Below, in pieces: positions 36,600 to 46,048 of a stretch of 64,000 nucleotides of DNA. Position 1 is the first letter of the stretch. Every line of letters begins with the position of its first letter. Origin of the DNA: Cohnella cholangitidis (GTDB lineage: Bacteria; Bacillota; Bacilli; Paenibacillales; Paenibacillaceae); contig NZ_CP041969.1 in the NCBI RefSeq assembly GCF_014107495.1, forward strand, positions 2,105,001 to 2,169,000, read 5' to 3'. Below the pieces are notes generated by a model that was given only the letters and a program-made list of their open reading frames with translations, searched no databases and was not told the origin of the DNA. Both the position numbers and the translations under genes were made by a program.

Positions 36600-36842
36600 C
36601 ACCTCCGTGACTGAGGCACAACAGATATATAGCATTAAAAACAATTATTCCGTGTGGATTTAAGCTGTTGATCGTTAACAACGTAAATGACTATCAAGAG
36701 GCGAGACGCGAAAACTGGGGAATTCCCATATCGGGTCTGTTTATGTGTCTGCGTGGGAGAACCGGAGGAGGATCCAACTTTGCATGGGACCAGTTTATGA
36801 GCGGATTTGCTTTGGAATCCGGCAACGGTCGTTCTTTAGGTT
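36600..36842 (+). other. Intergenic stretch with possible gene remnant
   Basis: No complete gene is visible. From about 36737 to 36843 the plus strand reads without stops into a protein-like tail (RTGGGSNFAWDQFMSGFALE, ending at TAA 36841-36843). It has no start codon with a ribosome binding site, and an alternative frame just before it (GSVYVSAWENR) also looks protein-like. This could be the 3' end of a decayed gene with a frameshift. Confidence 0.3.
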
Positions 36843-36888
36843 AAAAAAATAAGCAGCCACCACAGAAAGTCTTCCGTGATAGCTGCTC
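36843..36888 (-). terminator. Terminator of the nucleoside salvage operon
   Basis: On the minus strand AGCAGCTATCAC... pairs with ...GTGGTGGCTGCT (with two G·U pairs) and is followed by TTATTTTTTT, 6 bases past the stop of the ADP-ribosylglycohydrolase-family gene. Confidence 0.85.
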
Positions 36889-36893
36889 GCCGA

Positions 36894-38285
36894 TTACTGA
36901 ACTTGATATTTCCGCACCGCCGATACCGTCCACTCGGACAGCTCGGTGATCTTCATTTTCTTCATCTCGCGCAAATACGTGTCGAGCACGTCTCCGATCG
37001 GATCGGTCCATTTGCGGTCAATGGAGGAAAGTCCGTTCATAATGCCAAGCGCCGTAACGATTTGCGCAGCATTACAGTCGACGTCTTGGCCCACCATCGC
37101 AATGATGTGCAGCGTCTCGTCGAAATCGCCGTTGCCATACCATAGCGCCACCACTTCCGCCATTGCATTCGGATATGCGTGGATCCAGTTGTATTCTTTG
37201 AACATTTCCTCGCACAACTTCCAAGTTTCGCGCCAATCGCTATGCTGGCGGCACCACTGAAGGGCTTTCGAAACGAACGCATAGTATTCGCTGTCTGACG
37301 GAATCGCGTCTACGGACACTTCAACGATCTTCCGAATATCCTTCTCGACGAAAGCGAGCGATACGAATACCGCATTGAAGATTTCTCCCAGCACCCCGTT
37401 GTTCGCATGCGAGACGACCGCGTCCTTCCAGGCTAGCTTTGCCGCTTCTTTCGGGTTGCCCGGGGCAACCATGCCGCAAATCGCGCCGCGCATCTGGGCG
37501 CCGATCCATTCCCGGAACGGGTTGTTCAAATACCCGCTCTCCGGCGGATAGATCCCGTTCCGTATGTTCTTCAAGGCGATTTCTTCCGCCGACCAGCCGC
37601 TCGGCACGAGCGCCACCCATTCCTCGGCGATCGTCCCTGACGATACCTTATAACCGAATTTATCGAAAGCGCTCAAGAAGGCGATTTCGAACGTAATATC
37701 ATCGTTATACGTATTCGGCTTACGTACATAACCCCGGATGTCTCCGAACTTCTCTTGCAGCTTCTGGGACGTATACCCTTCGATCGCGGTTCCGAGAGCA
37801 CCGCCAACGATCTGGGCTACCCATCCTGCTTTGATGCGGGATGCGAAATCGTCCGTATGCACATTGTATGATTCATATGCTTGGAATTTCGCCTTCCGTT
37901 CGTATGCTTCCCATTTCTCGTAAGACTGATAACGCCAATACTCGGCCTCTTCGTCCTTAGGCAGACGAGATAACTCGTTCATCAGCCGTGCAGTAATCCG
38001 CTGAAGCTCCATCATGTCATTCTTGTCGAACGCCGCTTCTCCGGCTTCAAGCAGAGGAAGAAGATGATCGGTCTTATAGCCCATATTATGCATCGATTGC
38101 ACGGCCGCGACGGCCAACATCTCCGGTGCTCCGGATCCCGGAACATTGCTATGCCAGAATAGCTTCAAGGTCATATCATAGAATTGCTCCACTTGAGTCA
38201 TGGCCAACCAAGTTTGTTCTTCCTCGTCCAGTACGACCGGATTCGCGTTTTGCATTAATCGGTATGCTTTTTCCCATGCTTTCAT
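36894..38285 (-). CDS. ADP-ribosylglycohydrolase-family protein
   Basis: 463 residues, about 150 longer than the usual ~300-residue family core. The N-terminal extension (residues 1-150) is helical. The core begins at DDFASRIKAGWVAQIVGGAL (GxxxG motif), continues with TYNDDITFEIAFLSAF (the DD metal-ligand motif) and closes with MVGQDVDCNAAQIVTALGIM, the C-terminal GxDxD magnesium site. All expected acidic ligands appear present. The family cleaves N- or O-glycosidic bonds of ADP-ribose and related ribosyl compounds. Being last in a nucleoside-import and ribose operon suggests a ribosyl substrate here, which is inference. GGGGAGG precedes the ATG by 10 bases; the 161-base gap to the previous gene may hold an extra promoter. 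Confidence 0.85.
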   Translation of the reverse strand: MKAWEKAYRLMQNANPVVLDEEEQTWLAMTQVEQFYDMTLKLFWHSNVPGSGAPEMLAVAAVQSMHNMGYKTDHLLPLLEAGEAAFDKNDMMELQRITARLMNELSRLPKDEEAEYWRYQSYEKWEAYERKAKFQAYESYNVHTDDFASRIKAGWVAQIVGGALGTAIEGYTSQKLQEKFGDIRGYVRKPNTYNDDITFEIAFLSAFDKFGYKVSSGTIAEEWVALVPSGWSAEEIALKNIRNGIYPPESGYLNNPFREWIGAQMRGAICGMVAPGNPKEAAKLAWKDAVVSHANNGVLGEIFNAVFVSLAFVEKDIRKIVEVSVDAIPSDSEYYAFVSKALQWCRQHSDWRETWKLCEEMFKEYNWIHAYPNAMAEVVALWYGNGDFDETLHIIAMVGQDVDCNAAQIVTALGIMNGLSSIDRKWTDPIGDVLDTYLREMKKMKITELSEWTVSAVRKYQVQ

Positions 38286-38446
38286 ATCGTAAATTCCTCC
38301 CCGTTAGTGTAATCCGTGTCTATAGCTTTATTCTCGGGAAAAGTTTACTTCGCCATTGGTAGCACCCCATATTCTGCTGGCATTCTAGCGCGTCTTGCGC
38401 GCTCAAATCACAGCCCAATCATGAAACTCCCTCATCTTGGGAAGCA

Positions 38447-39379
38447 TCACACTACCCGGCTCATAAAATGAGCAAGGAACCGGTCCGCGTCCACCTCAAG
38501 ACAAACGTCTATACTCGGACGTCCGTCCGGGACGACGTTACGATCGGCATAGGTTTGACCGGCAGTATGCTCACCCTCCGTGTCAACCTTCACCGGCATC
38601 GATTCCGTCCGGCAGAACGTGGGATCAATGACCATGCCTACGGCTAGCGGATCATGCAGGGCACAGCCTCCGATACCGGGGCTGAATCTTTCGTATGCAT
38701 CGATATAAAAATCCGTCGCGTCCGCCAGGAAGCGCGACATCTTGGTCCCCTTGTCGCGCCACTCCCGTAACCGAGTACGCGGCAGCAGCGTCTTCATCGT
38801 TACGTCTAGCCCGACCAGCTTAATCGGCAGCCCCGAGCCGAACACGAACTCGGCGGCCTCCGGGTCGCTATGGATATTGGCTTCCGCATGCGGAGTAACG
38901 TTGCCGGACACAGTGACGGCCCCGCCCATGATGACCACTTGACCGACCAACCGCACGAATTCCGGATCTAAACGAATAGCCTCGGCCAGATTGGTCATTG
39001 GACCCACGGAAACGATGCTTAATTGACCGGGCATGCGCCTCGCCTGCTCCACCATAAATTGAGGGGCGGTAAGCGATTCGGCTTGACCTTTAGGAAGAGC
39101 GTCGAGCAACGCGCCGCCTAAGCCGTCATCGCCATGCACGTGCTTGGCGTAAGCATCCTTATTCCGGGACAACGGCTTGTCCGCGCCAGCGTACACCGGC
39201 ACATCCTCGCATCCCAGCAGTTCAAGCACATAGAGGGAGTTACGGGTCGCTTCCTCCACGGTTACGTTCCCGAACAGCGTCGTCACTCCGATCAGCTTCA
39301 CCTCGGGAGAATGAGTCGCATAAGCGATCGCCATCATATCGTCAATACCCGTATCCACGTCCAGAATCATCGGTTTCAT
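38447..39379 (-). CDS. Nucleoside hydrolase (IunH/RihB family), copy 2
   Basis: 310 residues. The Ca-binding N-terminus LDVDTGIDDMMAIAYA (DxDxGxDD) and the VGPMTNLAEAIRLDPEFV and VIMGGAVTVSGNVTPHAEAN segments define inosine-uridine-preferring nucleoside hydrolases. The catalytic-site His is in the GIGGCALHDPLAVG motif. These enzymes release the base and free ribose from nucleosides. ATG at 39379 is preferred (GAGGTG 6 bases upstream); the GTG at 39388 lies within that ribosome binding site. It follows the other hydrolase by 26 bases. Confidence 0.92.
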   Translation of the reverse strand: MKPMILDVDTGIDDMMAIAYATHSPEVKLIGVTTLFGNVTVEEATRNSLYVLELLGCEDVPVYAGADKPLSRNKDAYAKHVHGDDGLGGALLDALPKGQAESLTAPQFMVEQARRMPGQLSIVSVGPMTNLAEAIRLDPEFVRLVGQVVIMGGAVTVSGNVTPHAEANIHSDPEAAEFVFGSGLPIKLVGLDVTMKTLLPRTRLREWRDKGTKMSRFLADATDFYIDAYERFSPGIGGCALHDPLAVGMVIDPTFCRTESMPVKVDTEGEHTAGQTYADRNVVPDGRPSIDVCLEVDADRFLAHFMSRVV

Positions 39380-39405
39380 CCCGTTCACCTCGCTGTCATA
39401 ATCAA

Positions 39406-40356
39406 CTAGTTGGACTTGGAATACTTAGACAAAGTATCGACCATCAATTTCCAGAACTTATCCTGATCGAGATCCAGCGCCACTTTCACGTTCGGTTCCT
39501 TGCCCGTTACGCCGAGCATATCGACCACCGTCATCCCGTAGCTGAACTCGCCTTTTGTCTCGATGTCTACGCGGAGGTTTCGGTAGGTAAATATGGACGG
39601 ATCGATACAATAAACGACGCAGCATGCGTCATGGATCGGCGCGCCTTCGAAGCCGAACACTTCCTTGTACGTGTGCATGAAAAATTGCAATAGCTCCACC
39701 ACGAAATCCGATATCGGATTGCCGATCTGCTTGATCCGCTCTTGAATTTCGGGAGTCGCTTGCGCTTTATGCGTCAAATCGAGCCCGAACATCGTCAGAG
39801 GCACGCCGCTCTCGAAAACAACCTTGGCCGCCTCGGCATCTACGAAAATGTTGAATTCCGCCGCAGGCGTCCAATTCCCGAATGTGCCTCCGCCCATTAG
39901 GACGATTTCGCGGATCTTAGGAATAATCGCGGGTTCTTTGCGCATCGCCATCGCAATGTTCGTCAGCGGAGCAGTTGGAACGAGCGTAATGTCTCCGTCC
40001 GAGTCTAGAAGTTGTCTGATGATGAAGTCGACCGCATGCTCGTCCGACATTATCTTCGTTGGAGCAGGAAGTATTGGTCCGTCCATTCCGCTATCCCCAT
40101 GGATATCCGCCGCAGTCTCCCGCTTGCGTACAAGCGGCTGCGGCGCTCCCTTAGCAACCGGCGTATCCGCCAGCCCTGCGATTTCGCAAACCTTTAACGC
40201 ATTAATGGTCGTTTTGTCGACTTCCGCATTGCCTGCTACCGTTGTAATGCCTATCAATTCCACTCCCGGATTCGCCCCGGCGAGCAGTATCGCAATAGCG
40301 TCGTCATGTCCCGGATCGCAATCGATAATAATCTTTCTAGCCTCAGTCTTAACCAT
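39406..40356 (-). CDS. Nucleoside hydrolase (IunH/RihB family), copy 1
   Basis: 316 residues with IIDCDPGHDDAIAILLAGAN at the N-terminus, APLTNIAMAMRKEP and IVLMGGGTFGNWTPAAEFNI in the middle, and the APIHDACCVVYCIDP histidine motif. It is clearly homologous to, but not a recent duplicate of, the next hydrolase, suggesting distinct nucleoside specificities. It lies 15 bases after the permease gene. AAGGGG precedes the ATG. Product ribose would feed the operon's ribokinase. Confidence 0.92.
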   Translation of the reverse strand: MVKTEARKIIIDCDPGHDDAIAILLAGANPGVELIGITTVAGNAEVDKTTINALKVCEIAGLADTPVAKGAPQPLVRKRETAADIHGDSGMDGPILPAPTKIMSDEHAVDFIIRQLLDSDGDITLVPTAPLTNIAMAMRKEPAIIPKIREIVLMGGGTFGNWTPAAEFNIFVDAEAAKVVFESGVPLTMFGLDLTHKAQATPEIQERIKQIGNPISDFVVELLQFFMHTYKEVFGFEGAPIHDACCVVYCIDPSIFTYRNLRVDIETKGEFSYGMTVVDMLGVTGKEPNVKVALDLDQDKFWKLMVDTLSKYSKSN

Positions 40357-40371
40357 CGTGTCTTGTCCCCT

Positions 40372-41307
40372 TTAGGCTGTAGTAGCGAGCTTTCTCTTCT
40401 GCCGCATAGCGAAAAATACGAGCGCGGCAATGGTTACAACATACGGAATCATCTGAATGAATTGGCTTGGAATCGGCGCATCCGGAACGGTCTGCACAAT
40501 CGTCGCCAGCGCGCTAGCGAGGCCGAAGATCAGCGAGCCGAACAAAATGCCGATCGGGTTGCGATTACCAAGCAGCACAACGGCTAGAGCGAGGAACCCG
40601 GTTCCTCCGGTCATGTCCTTAACGAACATGTTGGTAAGCCCATTGGACATGAAGGCACCCGCTAGCCCAGCGAAAACGCCGCTCCATGCCAGCGCGGAAT
40701 ATTGAATCCGCGTAACTGGAATGCCTAGCGATTGTGCGGCTTGAGGCGCTTCGCCAACAGCACGGAGATGTACGCCGTACGGTGTCCGGTAGATCAGAAC
40801 CATACAGAACACGACGGCTAAGATGGCGATCCAGACCATCAGATTGTGCCCGCTCAGCAACTTGCCCAGCAGGGGTACATCTTCAATGAAAGGGAAATTC
40901 ACCGTCGGGATCGGCGCAGCCTTGCTCGGGGAATAGTTCCCGGTCACGCCGAAAATCTTGCTCATCAGGAAGATGGTAAAGCCCGAGCCGAAGATGTTGA
41001 CCGCGAATCCGGTTATGATGATATCCACCTTCATCTTAAGCGAGAAAAATCCCATCCCGTAGCTGATGAGTACGGACACCCCAACACCCGCTAGCACTCC
41101 GAGCGCCCAGTTTCCCGTGCTGGAGCCTACCGCGATCGAGGTAAACGCCGACATCAGCATTAATCCTTCCAGTCCGATATTGATGGCACCGCCGATATCC
41201 GAAATGAGACCGCCCAAAGCAGCCAGTAGGATCGGCGTCATTACGCGCAACAGCACCGCGAACAGCGAAAGGTCTATAATCTGGCTCCAAATGGTTTGCC
41301 ACACCAT
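40372..41307 (-). CDS. Nucleoside ABC transporter permease (NupQ/YufQ-like)
   Basis: 311 residues, about nine hydrophobic segments. The SDIGGAINIGLEGLMLMSAF signature is typical of the BPD_transp_2 permeases that partner BMP lipoproteins. GGTGAAG precedes the ATG, and the stop of the upstream permease is two bases away. With the second permease, ATPase and BMP lipoprotein it forms a purine/pyrimidine nucleoside importer of the NupNOPQ/RnsABCD type. Confidence 0.9.
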   Translation of the reverse strand: MVWQTIWSQIIDLSLFAVLLRVMTPILLAALGGLISDIGGAINIGLEGLMLMSAFTSIAVGSSTGNWALGVLAGVGVSVLISYGMGFFSLKMKVDIIITGFAVNIFGSGFTIFLMSKIFGVTGNYSPSKAAPIPTVNFPFIEDVPLLGKLLSGHNLMVWIAILAVVFCMVLIYRTPYGVHLRAVGEAPQAAQSLGIPVTRIQYSALAWSGVFAGLAGAFMSNGLTNMFVKDMTGGTGFLALAVVLLGNRNPIGILFGSLIFGLASALATIVQTVPDAPIPSQFIQMIPYVVTIAALVFFAMRQKRKLATTA

Positions 41308-41308
41308 C

Positions 41309-42367
41309 TTACTTCACCGCCTTTTGCTCGGTTTTGGCATACCTTTGTTTAATAAAGGTAAAGATCGCCTGCGCCGTTACGAGCAGCACGAGCATGACTT
41401 GAATAATAACCGCAACCTCTCGGGGCATATCGCTCCCGTATTGCATCGTCTGGGCGCCTACCTGGATATACGCATAGAATAATCCGGCGACGAGCACGCC
41501 CACGGGATGGTTGCGGGCGAGCAATGCAATGATGATGCCGTCAAAACCGAGACCCGCGGAGAAGTTTTGTTTGAACGTCTGTTGAATCCCGAGTATTTCC
41601 ACGATTCCGGCTAATCCGGCCAGCGCACCGCTAATCATAACGCTGATAACAATGATTTTGCGCGTTGCGATACCGCCATAGCGGGCAAAATGTCCGTTCT
41701 TCCCAACCATCCGAAGTTCGTAACCGATCGAAGTTTTATAGAGAAGCAAGTATACGACCGCAACGGCCGCCAGCGCGATCAGAATTCCGGCATGGGCGCT
41801 CGTGCCGGGAATAATCTTGGCCAGCAAAATGTTCTTATCGATATTTTCCATTTTGGCGTAGCCGCCGCCTTGCGACTTAAATTGATTATTAACGAAATAG
41901 GACGTGAGCAGAATCGCCACAAAGTTAAGCATTAGCGTCGTGACGATCTCATTTGCGTTCAAGTAAGCTTTCAACAGCCCCGGAATCGCCCCGAAAAGAG
42001 CTCCCCCGATGAGCGCGGCTATCACTACGAGCGGCAGATGAATCCATGGACTTAAGCCTGGCAAGTACACCGCGGTAAGCGCCCCAAGGAAGCTGCCGAT
42101 GTACAATTGGCCTTCGGCCCCCATGCTGAATACGCCCGTTTGAAATACGACCGAAAGAGCGAGGCCTGTCAAAATCAAGGGAACCGCTTTGTTTAGTATC
42201 GTGCCGATATTGAACCAACTGGATAACGGGTCAAGGAACAAGGCGCTAACGGCCGCAAACGGTTCGCTGCTCGTCAGAAAAATAACGACAAATCCGCACA
42301 GCAGCGCAGTTATGACCGCCATCAGAATACCGCTAACTTCCAGCACAACCATTCTGGACGACTTCAT
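41309..42367 (-). CDS. Nucleoside ABC transporter permease (NupP/YufP-like)
   Basis: 352 residues. Hydrophobic throughout, with the SVVFQTGVFSMGAEGQLYIG signature of this permease subfamily and FSAGLGFDGIIIALLARNHP near the C-terminus. It starts inside the ATPase gene's stop (ATGA overlap), so translation is coupled. Together with the 311-residue permease it forms the membrane channel. Confidence 0.9.
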   Translation of the reverse strand: MKSSRMVVLEVSGILMAVITALLCGFVVIFLTSSEPFAAVSALFLDPLSSWFNIGTILNKAVPLILTGLALSVVFQTGVFSMGAEGQLYIGSFLGALTAVYLPGLSPWIHLPLVVIAALIGGALFGAIPGLLKAYLNANEIVTTLMLNFVAILLTSYFVNNQFKSQGGGYAKMENIDKNILLAKIIPGTSAHAGILIALAAVAVVYLLLYKTSIGYELRMVGKNGHFARYGGIATRKIIVISVMISGALAGLAGIVEILGIQQTFKQNFSAGLGFDGIIIALLARNHPVGVLVAGLFYAYIQVGAQTMQYGSDMPREVAVIIQVMLVLLVTAQAIFTFIKQRYAKTEQKAVK

Positions 42368-43908
42368 CGTATCGCCTCCTGTTCCTGTTTCTTGATGCCT
42401 AGCATGTAATAGCCGATTTCTTGTTCCGTCAGATCGGGAGTATTATCCAGAATTGCCACGATTTCACCATTATAGAGGACAGCGATCCGATCGCTCAGCG
42501 CCATAACCTCCGACAGCTCGGCAGAAACGACCATGACCGCCGCTCCGCCGTCACGCCGCTTAATAATCTCCCGATGGATGAACTCGATTGCCCCGATATC
42601 GACCCCGCGGGTCGGCTGCGAGGCAATAAGCAACTTCGGGTTTTTCGACAGCTCTCTAGCCACGACGACTTTCTGAAGGTTGCCGCCAGACAGCGCGCCC
42701 GCCAAAATCTCCTCGTTCTGAGCACGTACGTCATACGCCTGCATCATCGTTTGGGCGAACTGCTTGATTTTATTATGATTAAGGAAAATCCCCCGTTTGA
42801 ACTCGGGATTCCGATAATGGTCAAGAATCAGGTTTTCCGCAATCGTAGAGGTCAAGCTGGCTCCGGAGGTTTGCCGATCTTCCGGGATATGTCCGACTTT
42901 CATTCGGCGAATGTCGGCGACGCTTGCACCGAGTAACTCCTTGCCCTGATAAAGGATAGTGCCCGCAACCGCCTTGCGAAGACCGGTAATCGTCTCCACC
43001 AGCTCGGTTTGGCCATTGCCTTCCACGCCTGCAATACCGAGAACTTCACCGCTGCGAATATCGAAAGAAATTCCCTGCAGCGCCTTAGTTCCCTTGTCAT
43101 CCAGCGCCTCAAGATCACGGACGGACAGCACCACGTCTTTGGGTTCGGCAGTTTCTTTGCTCACGCGGAACAGCACTTCACGTCCGACCATCAGACGGGA
43201 AATCTCTTCTTGGTTCGTGTCCTTCGTCTGCAATGTCGCAATCGATTTGCCAGCCCTCAGTACGGTAATTCGATTAGAAATGCGCATGACCTCGCGCAGT
43301 TTGTGCGTAATGAAGATGATCGTATGGCCTTCACTAACCAGCGCCTGAATGGAGTCGAACAACTCGTCCGTCTCTTGCGGCGTCAGTACGGCCGTCGGTT
43401 CGTCCAAAATGATCAGCTTCGCGCCCCGATACAGCACTTTCAAAATCTCCACCCGTTGCTTCTGCCCTACCGGAATCGTCTCGACCTTTGCCTGCAAGTT
43501 TACCTTCAGGCCATACGTCGCAACCAAATGCTCGACTTCCCGGTATTCCTTCGCTCGATCGCGAAACATCGAAAACGGGCCTTTCTTCGGCTCGCCGCCA
43601 AGTACGATATTTTCCGACACCGTCAGAGACGGCGACAGCATAAAATGCTGATGCACCATGCCCATGCCTTGCTGTATAGCGTCTTTCGGTCCGCTAAAGC
43701 TAACCGGTTGTCCCTTATATTCAATCGTTCCATTCGTCGGAGCTTCCAATCCGAACAGAATTTTCATCAAGGTCGACTTGCCGGCTCCATTCTCTCCTAC
43801 AAGCGCGTGAATTTCTCCTTCGTGAACGGTCAAATCAACGCCCTTATTAGCGGCTGTTCCGTTAGGATACACCTTATGAATGTCCTTCATTTCTAGTAAA
43901 ATCGGCAT
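42364..43908 (-). CDS. Nucleoside ABC transporter ATP-binding protein (NupO/YufO-like)
   Basis: 514 residues with two ABC domains. The first has Walker A GENGAGKSTLM and Walker B LIILDEPTAVLTPQE. Its signature motif is weak (VGQKQRVEILK), as usual in this family. The second has GVEGNGQTE (degenerate Walker A), signature LSGGNLQK and LLIASQPTRGVDIG. This duplicated, asymmetric arrangement is shared with sugar/nucleoside (RbsA-type) ATPases. The Bacillus-type BMP operons use it to power NupP/NupQ. The gap to the lipoprotein gene holds a hairpin. Confidence 0.92.
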   Translation of the reverse strand: MPILLEMKDIHKVYPNGTAANKGVDLTVHEGEIHALVGENGAGKSTLMKILFGLEAPTNGTIEYKGQPVSFSGPKDAIQQGMGMVHQHFMLSPSLTVSENIVLGGEPKKGPFSMFRDRAKEYREVEHLVATYGLKVNLQAKVETIPVGQKQRVEILKVLYRGAKLIILDEPTAVLTPQETDELFDSIQALVSEGHTIIFITHKLREVMRISNRITVLRAGKSIATLQTKDTNQEEISRLMVGREVLFRVSKETAEPKDVVLSVRDLEALDDKGTKALQGISFDIRSGEVLGIAGVEGNGQTELVETITGLRKAVAGTILYQGKELLGASVADIRRMKVGHIPEDRQTSGASLTSTIAENLILDHYRNPEFKRGIFLNHNKIKQFAQTMMQAYDVRAQNEEILAGALSGGNLQKVVVARELSKNPKLLIASQPTRGVDIGAIEFIHREIIKRRDGGAAVMVVSAELSEVMALSDRIAVLYNGEIVAILDNTPDLTEQEIGYYMLGIKKQEQEAIR

Positions 43909-43957
43909 GTCTATCCCCCTAGCCAGAAAATGACTTCACTCGTATACGGGGCCCCGT

Positions 43958-43991
43958 GAAAAGAAAGAGAGATGAGGCTACCTCACCTCTC
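43958..43991 (-). terminator. Intercistronic hairpin after the BMP lipoprotein gene
   Basis: GAGAGGTGAGG and CCTCATCTCTC pair with one mismatch around a 3-base loop and run into TTTCTTTTC on the minus strand. Its position between receptor and ATPase genes suggests partial termination or 3'-end protection, giving excess receptor over transporter subunits. Confidence 0.7.
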
Positions 43992-44000
43992 CTATGTTAC

Positions 44001-45095
44001 TTATAACGAAGATTTTACGGTGATCTCGCCTTTTGCAAGCTTATCTTCGATCTCTTTCATCTTATCTCTGATCGATTGCGGTACGTTTTTCTCATACAAG
44101 TCGTCTTTTGCGATACCGACGCCGCCTTCTTTGATTCCCAGCACTTCTCCTTTACCGAGAGGCAATTCGCCTTTGACCAACATTTCCAAAGCACGGAAGA
44201 CCGATTGGTCAACGTTCTTCATCATTGAAGTCAGTACGCTTCCCGGATAAAGCGGGTTTTGGTTGGCGTCTACGCCGATGGAGTACACGCCTCTTTCGTT
44301 GGCGCCTTCCAACGTACCGAGACCTGCTGCGGAAGCTACGCCGAATACGATATCTGCTTTTTGCGAATCGATTTGCGCTAATCCCAATTCTTTGCCCTTT
44401 GGAGCGTTAACGAAATCTCCCACATAAGAAGTAACGACCTTCACATCTTTGTCCACATATGCAGCGCCTTGCTCATATCCCGATTTGAAGTCGTTAATGA
44501 TCGGAATATCCATACCGCCGACGAATCCAACGACTTTATCCGGGTTAGCGCCTTTCAGCTCCGTGTTGGTGGTTACCAATGCCGCGAACGCTCCTGCAAG
44601 GAATGAGCCTTCGCTTTGAGAGTACAGCATCGAGTAGACGTTAGGAACGCCTTCAATTAAATCATCGAAGAAGATGAACTTAATATCCGGGTAGCGCGCT
44701 GCCAAATCCTTCGTCACATCAATCATCTGGCTCGTCCCGACGATAACTACGTTATATTTTTTGCTAGCTACTACCGCTTCCAGACCTGACGCCCAGTCTG
44801 CGGAGTTGGCGCCGCCTTCAACCGTTTTAGACTTAATTCCGAGTTCTTTGACCGCTCTATCCATACCCGCTTGCGCAGAATCGAAGAAGCTCTTGTCTCC
44901 AAGCGTGCTGTTTACATAGTAAAGGGCGTTGATCTCTGCACCAGATGCCGCTCCCGACCCGTTCGATGCAGTCGATGAAGCTGCCGGAGATTGGCTGGAT
45001 TTACCGGACTCATTATTCTTCGTGCCGCATCCCGCCAAAATTAACGCAATTGAAAGAAACATAACGCCGAGCGTGCTGAGTTTTTTCATGTTCAT
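44001..45095 (-). CDS. BMP-family nucleoside-binding lipoprotein
   Basis: 364 residues. Type II signal peptide with lipobox ALILAGCG (Cys near residue 23), then a Ser/Ala-rich spacer. The fold matches the BMP/PnrA family (INALYYVNSTLGDKSFFDSA, then VGFVGGMDIPIINDFKSGYE, and a DVVFGVASAAG-like segment). PnrA-type proteins bind nucleosides. The ATG at 45095 is chosen because GGGGAG lies 9 bases upstream; the first in-frame ATG (45119) precedes it. It starts 20 bases after the ribokinase stop. Confidence 0.9.
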   Translation of the reverse strand: MNMKKLSTLGVMFLSIALILAGCGTKNNESGKSSQSPAASSTASNGSGAASGAEINALYYVNSTLGDKSFFDSAQAGMDRAVKELGIKSKTVEGGANSADWASGLEAVVASKKYNVVIVGTSQMIDVTKDLAARYPDIKFIFFDDLIEGVPNVYSMLYSQSEGSFLAGAFAALVTTNTELKGANPDKVVGFVGGMDIPIINDFKSGYEQGAAYVDKDVKVVTSYVGDFVNAPKGKELGLAQIDSQKADIVFGVASAAGLGTLEGANERGVYSIGVDANQNPLYPGSVLTSMMKNVDQSVFRALEMLVKGELPLGKGEVLGIKEGGVGIAKDDLYEKNVPQSIRDKMKEIEDKLAKGEITVKSSL

Positions 45096-45115
45096 GATGT
45101 TTGGCTCCCCTTTGA

Positions 45116-46048
45116 TCACTGGTTGTGTGCTGCTTCTTTAATGAATTGTTCAGCTTCCTGAAGCATCGGCATGGAAGCTTGCGCTCCCTTGCGCGTCGCT
45201 GTAATTGCACCTATGGCAGAGGCGAATTTCGCAGCCGCCCAAATGTCTTTGCCATTGACAAGCGCTGTCCCTACCGCGCCGGCGAACGCATCGCCTGCCG
45301 CCGTGGAATCGACGGAATCGACTTTGTAAGGCTCCACGAAGAAGGTTCGATTCGCTCCTACGACAACGACTCCTTTTTCCCCTAACTTCGCAAATACGGT
45401 CGACACGCCCTTGTTGATCAATTCGACAGCCGCGAGTTTTGCCGACAACTGGTCGGTAACTTCAACGCCGGTCAACTGGGCAATTTCCTTCTCGTTAGGA
45501 AGAATGTAATCCACCATTGCGAGCAAATCTTGTGGCAGCTCCCGCGCTGGCGCAGGATCAAGTAAAACGGGTACCTGATGCCGCTTCGCGATCGTAATCG
45601 CTTCCTTTACCGTCTCTAACGGAATTTCAAGTTGTACCATAAGCAGCTTCGCCTGCTTGATCAGGCCCTCCTGCTTGCGCACATCCTCCGGTGTTAGTCG
45701 AAGATTGGCGCCGGCAGCGACGACGATACTATTATCGCCCTGCGGGTCCAATGTGATGAACGCTACACCCGTCGCTTCCTCGGTTGTCTTCTCGACTGCA
45801 ATGCAATCGACCCCGACCTGCTCCAGATTGGCGAGCAATTGATCGGCGAACAGGTCATTACCCACTTTCCCAATCATAGCCACTTCAGCCCCGAGCTTGC
45901 GGGCCGCGACCGCCTGATTGGCACCCTTGCCTCCGGCATTCATAAAGAAATCTTTGCCTAACACGGTTTCTCCCCGATCTGGACGATGGTTCAGGCTGAC
46001 CACCATGTCCATATTTAGGCTCCCTACGACTACAATACTAGCACTCAT
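45116..46048 (-). CDS. rbsK: Ribokinase
   Basis: 310 residues. PfkB-family signatures: GSLNMDMVVSLNHRPDRGET at the N-terminus, MNAGGKGANQAVAARKLGAE (substrate and first signature), and DSTAAGDAFAGAVGTALVNG with the catalytic Asp in the second. It phosphorylates ribose to ribose 5-phosphate. In this operon it would act on ribose released by the two nucleoside hydrolases. The start overlaps the repressor stop (ATGA). Confidence 0.92.
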   Translation of the reverse strand: MSASIVVVGSLNMDMVVSLNHRPDRGETVLGKDFFMNAGGKGANQAVAARKLGAEVAMIGKVGNDLFADQLLANLEQVGVDCIAVEKTTEEATGVAFITLDPQGDNSIVVAAGANLRLTPEDVRKQEGLIKQAKLLMVQLEIPLETVKEAITIAKRHQVPVLLDPAPARELPQDLLAMVDYILPNEKEIAQLTGVEVTDQLSAKLAAVELINKGVSTVFAKLGEKGVVVVGANRTFFVEPYKVDSVDSTAAGDAFAGAVGTALVNGKDIWAAAKFASAIGAITATRKGAQASMPMLQEAEQFIKEAAHNQ

